NCBI GenBank assembly: GCA_040508515.1 | Contig: JBEVMS010000032.1 | Location: 1 to 8,101, forward strand | From: JBEVMS01 sp040508515 | GTDB lineage: Bacteria > Pseudomonadota > Gammaproteobacteria > Xanthomonadales > Rhodanobacteraceae | DNA: 8,101 nucleotides | Direction of reading: 5' to 3' | The notes under the pieces: model-generated | What the model saw: only the letters and a program-made list of their open reading frames with translations | Databases searched by the model: none | What the model was told of the DNA's origin: nothing | Shown here: positions 1 through 5,140 of the stretch, one piece after another | How positions within the stretch are numbered: the first letter of the stretch is position 1 | How the letters are laid out: every line of letters starts with the position of its first letter | Made by a program: the position numbers and the translations under genes

Positions 1-100
1 GCAACCATGCGCATGGAAACAGAACAGGTATGGGTGATGCCGGCGTCACATCGAGCCGCAGCACCAGCCCGCCTGCGGCCGATGCGCCTGACAAAACGGC

Positions 101-523
101 TTAGCCGCCCTTGACCGGATAAGTCTGCGCGCCTGCCGCGCCTTGATCACCGCCATTATCGGCCGGCGGCGGCGTGGACGGCGCAGGATCGCCCATGGCG
201 GCGCCGCGCGTGCCGCAACGGTAGGCACCCCACGGCTGCGAGCCTTCGGACGGTTCGCCCAGCGGTTTGATGGTGTCGGCATGCATCTTGGCCGCCTCGT
301 TGCGCGCCATCACTTCCAACTCGTCGCGCACCTTGATGTTGTTGCGATCGACCGGGCCGACCCGGTCCATCACCGAAACGGTGACCTTGCCCAGCTCGCG
401 GCAGCCGGCGACGTCGCCGTTCCAGGCGGTACGCACCTGCTTGGCCGAATCATCCAAGGTAATGCCCCAGGTGCAGCCAGCAAGCAGCACTGCGGGAACG
501 AGCAACATCAGGGTCTTGCGCAT
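101..523 (-). CDS. DUF4156-like outer-membrane lipoprotein
   Basis: A 140-residue protein with a short lipoprotein signal: Arg2 and Lys3, a hydrophobic stretch, then the lipobox LLAG-C with the lipidated cysteine at residue 17. Residue 18 is Thr rather than Asp, so by the usual Lol rule the lipoprotein would go to the outer membrane. The mature core (about 24-104) has the pattern I associate with DUF4156 proteins: AKQVRTAW, then VAGCRELGKVTVSV, then EVMARNEAAKMHADTI, ending in YRC. Cys41 and Cys103 could form a disulfide. Residues 109-140 are a Pro/Gly/Ala-rich, probably disordered tail. The ATG at 521-523 has GGAG (minus strand of 530-533) six bases upstream, which fixes the start. The gene follows the M16 peptidase on the same strand with 82 bp between them, but a terminator-like hairpin lies in that gap. 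The function of the family is unknown. Family assignment is from memory of its consensus. Confidence 0.85.
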   Translation of the reverse strand: MRKTLMLLVPAVLLAGCTWGITLDDSAKQVRTAWNGDVAGCRELGKVTVSVMDRVGPVDRNNIKVRDELEVMARNEAAKMHADTIKPLGEPSEGSQPWGAYRCGTRGAAMGDPAPSTPPPADNGGDQGAAGAQTYPVKGG

Positions 524-552
524 GGAAAACTCCGCCGGGAAACCAGAAGAAA

Positions 553-577
553 GGCCGGACGGGATGCCCGTCCGGCC
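553..577 (-). terminator. Perfect 11-bp hairpin, likely intrinsic terminator of the M16 gene
   Basis: GGCCGGACGGG at 553-563 pairs perfectly with CCCGTCCGGCC at 567-577, leaving a 3-nt loop. On the minus strand the stem is followed by TTTCTTCTGG, a moderately U-rich tail. It begins about 28 bases after the stop codon of the M16 gene, which fits a rho-independent terminator for that gene. Only 29 bases separate it from the start of the downstream lipoprotein gene, so it could also be a partial terminator or mRNA-stabilising hairpin within a two-gene transcript. Confidence 0.7.
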
Positions 578-605
578 GTCATCGTAACGCGTCCGGCGCC
601 AGAAC

Positions 606-3482
606 TTACTGCGTGGCGGCGACCGGTTTGCCGTCGGCGTCGATCACCTGCACCTCGCCCAGCTTCAACGCGCGCACCGGTGCCTCGATCTGCTTGAGGT
701 CGCCGACGATCACCCAGGTGACCGCCTGCGGCTGCACGATCTGCTTGATCGCCGCCTCCGCCTGCGCCTGGGTGATGCCTTCCAGCCGCGGCTTGAGCGT
801 TTGCACGTAATCGTCCGGACGGCCATACAGCACGATGCCTTCCATCGCGCCCAGCACCGCGCTGGTGGTTTCGTAGCTGCCCGGCAACGCCCGCACGCGC
901 TGCGCCTTGATCTTGGCCACCTCCTCGGCGGTCAGCGGTTTGTCGCCGATCACCGCGCGCGCCTCCTTGAGTACCTCGGCTGCCGAATCGGCGGTCTTGT
1001 CGGTCTGCACCGGCGCGTAGAACAGGAACGGCCGCTGACCCAGTGCGTCCATCAGCAGGCTCTGCGCGCCGTAGGCCCAGCGCTTGTCCTCGCGCAGGTT
1101 CATGTTCAGGCGCGAGGTGAAGGTGCCGCCGAACGCGCCGTTGGCGACCTGGATCGCCAGGTTGTCCGGCGCCCGCGTGGAGGGCGCCAGCAAACCGGCG
1201 AGGATCAGCGATTGCGGCGCGTCAGTGCGGTTGATCAGAAACACCCGCGGCGTGGGCTGCGCCGCCACCGAGGCGACCTGCTTGCTCGGCCGCGCGCCCG
1301 TGGGGGCCTGCCAGTCGCCGAACACCGCATCCAGCGCAGGGATGATCTGCGCCAGCGTGGTGTCTCCGGCGACCAGGATCTTGACGTTGTCCGGACGCAG
1401 CCAATCGCGCTGGAAAGTCGCCAAGTCCGCCGCCTGCAGCGCGCCGATCGCCGCCTCGGTGCCGCTGCCGGTGAACGGAATGCCGTAGGCATTGCCCGGA
1501 CCGTAGAGCAGCGGTGGCAGGGTGCGCAGCGCCAGCCCGACCGGCTGGGTCTTTTCCTGCGCGATACCGGCCAGCCACTGCCCACGCACGCGCTCGATAT
1601 CGGCCGCGGCAAACGCCGGATTGCGCACGATATCCGCGAACAGGCTCAACGACGGCGTGAGCTGGTCGTTGAGCGCATTGAGCGAGGCGCTGCAGCTATC
1701 GAGGTTGCAGCTCACGTCGCTCAGCGCGCCCAGCCGCTGCTTGGTCTGCGCCACTTCCAGCGAGTCCAGTTGCGTGGTGCTTTCGTTCATCAGCGCCGCG
1801 GTGAAGCTGGCGGTGCCGAGCTTGCGGCCCTGGTCGGCAGCGTAACCGGCGTCGAACAGCAACTGCACCTGAGTCACCGGAATGGTATGGCGCTGGGCCA
1901 GGATCACCTCGATCCCGTTGGCCAGCTTGCCGCGCTCCAGCGCAGGAAAGCGCAGGTCGGGGAACTGTTCCACCGCCGGCACGCCGGTGCGGCGGTCCAG
2001 CGCCGCCTTGGCGACCGAGAACTCGCGCGGCGCCGGCAGCTTCGGCTGCGGGCGACCAGCGGCGGCGGCCAGACCTTTGACTTTGGCGTCCTCCGCCGCC
2101 GGATCGAAGCCCGCGCCGGCTGGCAGCACGGTCAGCGTGTAGTCGCCCTGGCGCAGCCACTTGTCGGCGGCGGACTTGACGCTGACGACGCTGGCCGCTT
2201 GAGTGCGCGCCAGATCCTGCTTATAGGCGCCCGGATCGCCGCGGTAGACCTGCCCCTCAGCCAGGATCACCGCCTTGCCGCCGAAACCGCCGACCTTCTC
2301 CAGCCCGCGCACGAAGCCGGCGCGGCTGCTGAGCTTGGCACGATCGAGCTCGTCCTGGGTCGGTCCCTGCGCCAGGAAGGTCTTCAATTCCTCGTCGATC
2401 GCCGCTTCCACCTTGGCTGGGTCGACGCCCTGCTTCACATCCGCCTGCCACTGGAACTGGCTGGCCAGCGCGAACGGCCCCAAGGTGACCGACACGTCGT
2501 CGACCAGCTTGTCGCGGTAGACCAGGCGCTGGTACAGCCACGAGGTCTTGCCGCCGCCCAGGACAGTGGCGGCCAGGTCCAGTTGGATGGCGTCATCGCT
2601 GCCCAGCTGCGGCACGATCCAGGTGCGGTAGATGCGCGTCTGCGCCACGTGGTCGTGTTGCACGCCGCGCGTGGAGGTGGCCAGCGGGGTGATCCACGGC
2701 TGCTGGCGCGGCACCGGCGGACCGGCCGGGATATCGCCGAAATACTTGGCCGCCTTTTCCTTGGCCTGCGCCACGGTGATGTCGCCGGCCAGTACCAGGG
2801 TGGTGTTGGCGGCGCCGTAGTAATCGTTGAACCACTTTTTGACATCGGCCAGCGAGGCGGCGTCCAGGTCGGCCATCGAACCGATGGTGTCGTGCTGGTA
2901 GCCGTGGTTCGCCGGGTAGGTATTGAGCAGGATGTTTTCATCCACACGGCCGTACGGGCGGTTCTCGCCCTGGCGCTTCTCGTTCTGCACCACCCCGCGC
3001 TGGGTATCCAGTTCCTTCTGGCCGATCGCTCCCAGCAGATGGCCCATGCGGTCGGACTCCATCCACAGCGCCATGTCCAGCGCGGTGGTCGGCACCGTCT
3101 CGAAGTAATTGGTGCGATCGAACCAGGTGGTGCCGTTCATATCGGTGGCACCGGCCTGTTCGAACGGCTGGAAATACGTGCCCTTGCGGTTCTCCGAGCC
3201 GGAAAACATCAGATGCTCGAACAAATGCGCAAAGCCGGTCTTGCCGCTGGGCTCGTCGCCGGAGCCGACGTGGTACCAGACGCTCACCGCCACCACCGGC
3301 GCCTTGTGATCCTCATGCACCACCACGGTCAAGCCGTTGGCCAGGGTGAAGCGGGTGTAGGCGATATCCGGAATCACGCCAGTCGGCGTGCTGGCCGGCG
3401 TGGCCGTCGCCTGCAGTGGTAGCGGACCGGCAGTAAGCGCGCCGAGTAAGCCGCTCGCCAGCAATGCCATAGGTTTGAACAT
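606..3482 (-). CDS. Secreted M16 (pitrilysin-family) zinc metallopeptidase, two-repeat form
   Basis: A 958-residue protein. Residues 1 to about 26 look like a Sec signal peptide (basic Lys3, hydrophobic core, Ala-rich end), so the enzyme should be periplasmic. The N-terminal half is the catalytic M16 unit: the inverted zinc motif HLFEH is at 86-90 (His86 and His90 ligands, Glu89 catalytic), and the third ligand is probably Glu168 in QNEKR, at the spacing known from pitrilysin. The second half repeats the fold but is catalytically dead: the segment aligned to the zinc motif reads SFTAA (559-563). It keeps the Arg/Tyr signature of the inactive half, Arg797 and Tyr804 in NLREDKRWAYG. Length suits a fused active plus inactive four-domain chain (about 950). 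The likely role is degradation of peptides in the periplasm; the substrate cannot be read from sequence. The ATG has a strong AGGAGG 10 bases upstream (3493-3498). It is transcribed away from the sigma-54-type peptide gene. Confidence 0.93.
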   Translation of the reverse strand: MFKPMALLASGLLGALTAGPLPLQATATPASTPTGVIPDIAYTRFTLANGLTVVVHEDHKAPVVAVSVWYHVGSGDEPSGKTGFAHLFEHLMFSGSENRKGTYFQPFEQAGATDMNGTTWFDRTNYFETVPTTALDMALWMESDRMGHLLGAIGQKELDTQRGVVQNEKRQGENRPYGRVDENILLNTYPANHGYQHDTIGSMADLDAASLADVKKWFNDYYGAANTTLVLAGDITVAQAKEKAAKYFGDIPAGPPVPRQQPWITPLATSTRGVQHDHVAQTRIYRTWIVPQLGSDDAIQLDLAATVLGGGKTSWLYQRLVYRDKLVDDVSVTLGPFALASQFQWQADVKQGVDPAKVEAAIDEELKTFLAQGPTQDELDRAKLSSRAGFVRGLEKVGGFGGKAVILAEGQVYRGDPGAYKQDLARTQAASVVSVKSAADKWLRQGDYTLTVLPAGAGFDPAAEDAKVKGLAAAAGRPQPKLPAPREFSVAKAALDRRTGVPAVEQFPDLRFPALERGKLANGIEVILAQRHTIPVTQVQLLFDAGYAADQGRKLGTASFTAALMNESTTQLDSLEVAQTKQRLGALSDVSCNLDSCSASLNALNDQLTPSLSLFADIVRNPAFAAADIERVRGQWLAGIAQEKTQPVGLALRTLPPLLYGPGNAYGIPFTGSGTEAAIGALQAADLATFQRDWLRPDNVKILVAGDTTLAQIIPALDAVFGDWQAPTGARPSKQVASVAAQPTPRVFLINRTDAPQSLILAGLLAPSTRAPDNLAIQVANGAFGGTFTSRLNMNLREDKRWAYGAQSLLMDALGQRPFLFYAPVQTDKTADSAAEVLKEARAVIGDKPLTAEEVAKIKAQRVRALPGSYETTSAVLGAMEGIVLYGRPDDYVQTLKPRLEGITQAQAEAAIKQIVQPQAVTWVIVGDLKQIEAPVRALKLGEVQVIDADGKPVAATQ

Positions 3483-3492
3483 GCAGATACTC

Positions 3493-3498
3493 CCTCCT
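3493..3498 (-). promoter_or_regulatory. Strong Shine-Dalgarno of the M16 gene
   Basis: The minus strand reads AGGAGG here, extended to AAGGAGGGAG over 3490-3499, with 10 bases to the ATG at 3482. It decides the start codon and suggests efficient translation. Confidence 0.8.
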
Positions 3499-3512
3499 TG
3501 AATAGTCCATTC

Positions 3513-3541
3513 ACACTAACGATTGCCCAGGCCGATCGCAA
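3513..3541 (-). promoter_or_regulatory. Candidate sigma-70 promoter for the M16 gene
   Basis: On the minus strand TTGCGA (3536-3541, four of six bases of TTGACA) is followed after exactly 17 bp by TAGTGT (3513-3518), which fits the relaxed TAnnnT -10 pattern. The predicted start near 3506 would give a 5' leader of about 24 bases that contains the Shine-Dalgarno. The -10 matches only three of six consensus bases, so this is a plausible rather than firm call. Confidence 0.4.
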
Positions 3542-3548
3542 TTTCATG

Positions 3549-3594
3549 CGGACACCCAACTGTCCGGCAGTCCGCCCCTCGCTGTCCGCGGACA
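3549..3594. promoter_or_regulatory. Cluster of four TGTCCG/CGGACA half-sites (operator or enhancer candidate)
   Basis: CGGACA at 3549-3554 and TGTCCG at 3561-3566 form a dyad with a 6-bp spacer. TGTCCG at 3583-3588 abuts CGGACA at 3589-3594, inside a perfect 14-bp palindrome CTGTCCGCGGACAG (3582-3595). The two dyad centres are 31 bp apart, close to three helical turns. Relative to the predicted sigma-54 start at about 3686 they lie at roughly -137 to -92, the usual range for enhancer-binding activators. They also lie about 43-88 bp upstream of the predicted M16 start, so they could serve either gene. The two dyads differ in half-site spacing, so they need not bind the same dimer geometry. The regulator is not identified. 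Confidence 0.45.
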
Positions 3595-3614
3595 GACAGG
3601 CACATGCCACTTCC

Positions 3615-3654
3615 ATAAAAATTTCATTGTTTTTCAAATAGATAAAAATAATTT
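3615..3654. other. A/T-rich tract between the dyads and the sigma-54 promoter
   Basis: By hand count 36 of 40 bases are A or T, in a window that is otherwise strongly G+C-rich. It includes several A and T runs, which favour intrinsic curvature, and TTTCAA-N4-ATA at 3632-3644, a partial match to the IHF consensus WATCAANNNNTTR. The position between putative activator sites and a -24/-12 element is where IHF or bent DNA usually acts at sigma-54 promoters. The IHF site is only suggestive. Confidence 0.4.
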
Positions 3655-3658
3655 CGGC

Positions 3659-3675
3659 TTGGCACGCAGCTTGCC
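3659..3675 (+). promoter_or_regulatory. Sigma-54 (RpoN) -24/-12 promoter
   Basis: TTGGCACG at 3659-3666, four bases, then TTGC at 3671-3674. This matches the known consensus YTGGCACGNNNNTTGCW at every specified position except the last (C at 3675). The invariant GG (3661-3662) and GC (3673-3674) are exactly 10 bp apart, as required. With the C of GC at -12, transcription would start near 3686, giving a 5' leader of about 41 bases for the small ORF at 3727, which has a good Shine-Dalgarno. Sigma-54 promoters need an ATP-dependent activator, which fits the dyads and A/T-rich tract upstream. Confidence 0.75.
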
Positions 3676-3680
3676 ATATA

Positions 3681-3701
3681 CGGGTTAAGAGGGCTAACCC
3701 G
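3681..3701. repeat. Inverted repeat across the predicted transcription start
   Basis: CGGGTTA (3681-3687) and TAACCCG (3695-3701) are perfect 7-bp arms around a 7-base spacer. The predicted sigma-54 start at about 3686 falls inside the left arm, so the repeat would not form a complete RNA hairpin from that start. It may be a protein-binding operator at +1. If transcription begins further upstream it would instead be a 5'-leader hairpin. Confidence 0.4.
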
Positions 3702-3726
3702 GTCCTCCTCTGCAGGAGCCAAACTC

Positions 3727-3924
3727 ATGAAATACGAACTGTTGCTGATGCGTGGATTGCTGGTCGTCTGCATGCTGCTGTGCCTGGGCGTGCTGGGCAG
3801 CATGGTGACCCTCACGCCGCAGTCGGCCGCGCCGATCGTGCAGTCGGTGCAACTGACGCAGGGCGACGCCGCATGTGTGTTGCCGCCCGATGGCGTGATC
3901 TGCCTGAGCGCCCAGGCCGGTTGA
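3727..3924 (+). CDS. Small membrane-anchored or secreted peptide, unknown function
   Basis: A 65-residue protein I do not recognise. Residues about 5-27 are strongly hydrophobic (LLLMRGLLVVCMLLCLGVLGSM), serving as a signal peptide or single membrane anchor. The rest (about 38 residues) is small and polar to neutral. It contains Cys50 and Cys59 enclosing the loop VLPPDGVI, which could form a short disulfide-closed hairpin in the periplasm. Cys15 and Cys19 are inside the hydrophobic segment and have no convincing lipobox. AGGAG at 3714-3718, eight bases before the ATG, supports real translation. The near-perfect sigma-54 promoter at 3659-3675 directly upstream gives independent support that it is expressed. 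It ends 45 bp before trmL with no obvious terminator, so read-through into trmL is possible. A role tied to a sigma-54 programme (motility, pili, nitrogen, envelope) is possible but unproven. Confidence 0.65.
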   Translation: MKYELLLMRGLLVVCMLLCLGVLGSMVTLTPQSAAPIVQSVQLTQGDAACVLPPDGVICLSAQAG

Positions 3925-3957
3925 GCATGAAGTGCAGACCAAAAACCGCGCAGGCAC

Positions 3958-3963
3958 GATAAT
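3958..3963 (+). promoter_or_regulatory. -10 hexamer positioned for a leaderless trmL mRNA
   Basis: GATAAT (five of six bases of TATAAT) ends six bases before the trmL ATG, so the expected +1 is the A of the start codon itself. No Shine-Dalgarno is visible upstream of this ATG and no good -35 is present at 17-18 bp. The arrangement is the same as at ubiJ (4478-4483). Confidence 0.5.
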
Positions 3964-3969
3964 GGTCGG

Positions 3970-4434
3970 ATGCTGCATGTCATTCTCTTCCGCCCCGAAA
4001 TTCCGCCCAACACCGGCAACGTGATTCGCCTGTGCGCCAACACCGGTGCGGCCTTGCATCTGATCCGCCCGCTGGGCTTCACCCTGGACGATGCGCGTTT
4101 GCGCCGCGCCGGGCTGGATTACCACGAGTACGCCAGCCTCCAGGTGCACGACGATCTGGACCGCTGCCTGGCGGCGATCGGCCCGACCCGCGTGTTCGCG
4201 TTCTCCACCCGCGGCCAGGTCGCACATGTGGACGCGCGCTTCGAAGCCGGCGACGCGCTGCTGTTTGGCTGCGAAACCGCCGGGCTGCCAGCCGAGGTGC
4301 TTGAGGCGATTCCCGCCACGCAGCGCCTTCGCTTGCCGATGCGCCCGAACAGCCGCAGCTTGAACCTCTCCAACACCGTGGCCATCGCGGTGTACGAGGC
4401 CTGGCGTCAACTCGAATTCACCGGCGCCGGCTAA
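3970..4434 (+). CDS. trmL: tRNA (cytidine/uridine-34 2'-O)-methyltransferase TrmL
   Basis: A 154-residue SPOUT-class methyltransferase, close in length to E. coli TrmL (157) and similar from end to end. It uses S-adenosylmethionine to methylate the ribose of the wobble nucleotide 34 of tRNA-Leu isoacceptors in the cytoplasm. The three signature blocks are all present: PEIPPNTGNVIRLCANTG (9-26), LLFGCETAGLP (97-107) and LPMRPNSRSLNLSN (122-135) followed by VYEAWRQ. Blocks two and three form the trefoil knot that binds the cofactor. RRAGLDYHEY (45-54) is another conserved stretch. The start at 3970 gives the canonical MLHVILFRPEIP start; there is no Shine-Dalgarno, but a -10 hexamer sits just upstream. 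It precedes ubiJ by 55 bp on the same strand; there is no obvious functional link to ubiquinone synthesis. Confidence 0.96.
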   Translation: MLHVILFRPEIPPNTGNVIRLCANTGAALHLIRPLGFTLDDARLRRAGLDYHEYASLQVHDDLDRCLAAIGPTRVFAFSTRGQVAHVDARFEAGDALLFGCETAGLPAEVLEAIPATQRLRLPMRPNSRSLNLSNTVAIAVYEAWRQLEFTGAG

Positions 4435-4477
4435 CGCTTCGCGTGCCGTCACCTGCAGCGCGCACGTCGATACTCGT

Positions 4478-4483
4478 TACAAT
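4478..4483 (+). promoter_or_regulatory. -10 hexamer positioned for a leaderless ubiJ mRNA
   Basis: TACAAT (five of six of TATAAT) is followed by exactly six bases and then the ubiJ ATG at 4490, so +1 would coincide with the start codon. The CGGCGG between them is too close to the ATG to act as a Shine-Dalgarno. A -35 element is not evident. Confidence 0.5.
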
Positions 4484-4489
4484 CGGCGG

Positions 4490-5140
4490 ATGAACGACGC
4501 CACCTCTCCCGCCCGGCTGCCGCGCCCCCTGCGCGTGCTGGCCGGACGCGCGCTGGAAACCGCGCTGAACCATCTGCTGTCGCTGGACCCGGACACCCGG
4601 CGCAAGCTCGAAGCGCTGCACGGGCGCAGCGTGCAACTGCATCTGCGCGGACCGGAACTGGCGCTGGTGATCCGCGTCGATCGCGACCGGCTGGACGTCG
4701 GCCCGGTCGAGGACGCCGGGCATCTGCGCGTCGCCGCCAGCCCCGGCAGTCTGCTGGCGATGCTGCTGCGCCGTGGCGACGAAGGCATCGCGCCGGGCAA
4801 GGTGGAAATCGCCGGCGATGCCGAACTGGCCCGTCGGTTGGAAAAACTGGCCAGCCAGTTCGCACCGGATTTTGAAGAAGCCTTCACCCGTCAGTTCGGC
4901 GACGTGCTGGGCGTGCCGATCGCCCAAGCCATCACCCGCGCTCTGCGCCATGCCCGCACCAGCGCCAGCCATCTCAAGGAAGACGGCGCCGACTGGCTGC
5001 GCGACGAGGCCCGCCTCAGCGTGGCGCCGGGCGAAGTGGACGGTTTTCTCGATCAGGTCGATCAACTGCGCGAGCGCAGCGAACGCTTCGAAGCAAGGCT
5101 GGCGCGCCTGGAGCGCCAGCGCAAAGGAAATGCCGCGTGA
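4490..5140 (+). CDS. ubiJ: Ubiquinone biosynthesis accessory factor UbiJ (SCP2 domain)
   Basis: A 216-residue protein directly upstream of and overlapping ubiB, as in the conserved ubiJ-ubiB arrangement. UbiJ (formerly YigP, about 200 residues) binds lipid intermediates through an N-terminal sterol-carrier-protein-2 domain and, with UbiK, organises the soluble Ubi complex that makes ubiquinone. Here residues about 20-120 carry the SCP2-like pattern: a helix with LETALNHLL, beta strands VQLHLRGPELALVIRV, then SPGSLLAMLLRR and KVEIAGDAELARRLEKL. Next come FAPDFEEAFTRQFGD and IAQAITRALRHA. The end (about 183-210) is a charged predicted coiled coil (FLDQVDQLRERSERFEARLARLERQ), as in the E. coli protein. 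The E. coli order ubiE-ubiJ-ubiB is not kept: trmL, not ubiE, lies upstream. Start chosen as the first ATG, with a -10 hexamer just before it. Confidence 0.92.
   Translation: MNDATSPARLPRPLRVLAGRALETALNHLLSLDPDTRRKLEALHGRSVQLHLRGPELALVIRVDRDRLDVGPVEDAGHLRVAASPGSLLAMLLRRGDEGIAPGKVEIAGDAELARRLEKLASQFAPDFEEAFTRQFGDVLGVPIAQAITRALRHARTSASHLKEDGADWLRDEARLSVAPGEVDGFLDQVDQLRERSERFEARLARLERQRKGNAA

Noticed and set aside
55..79. 7-bp stem GCCGCAG/CTGCGGC as a terminator of the lipoprotein gene
   Set aside because: The loop is 11 bases and no U-rich tract follows on the minus strand, so it is not distinguishable from chance in GC-rich DNA.
143..697. 184-codon plus-strand frame over the lipoprotein gene
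   Set aside because: It is Arg/Ala-rich low-complexity translation antisense to a gene with a clear lipobox and Shine-Dalgarno.
801..3422. 873-codon open frame on the plus strand opposite the M16 gene
   Set aside because: It is antisense to a gene with clear catalytic motifs and a signal peptide, its translation is rich in Arg, Gln, His and Ala without domain character, and such long shadow frames are common in high-GC coding DNA.
3632..3644. Firm IHF site in the A/T-rich tract
   Set aside because: The match to WATCAANNNNTTR has two mismatches, and A/T-rich DNA gives such partial matches easily. It is kept only as a suggestion in the tract entry.
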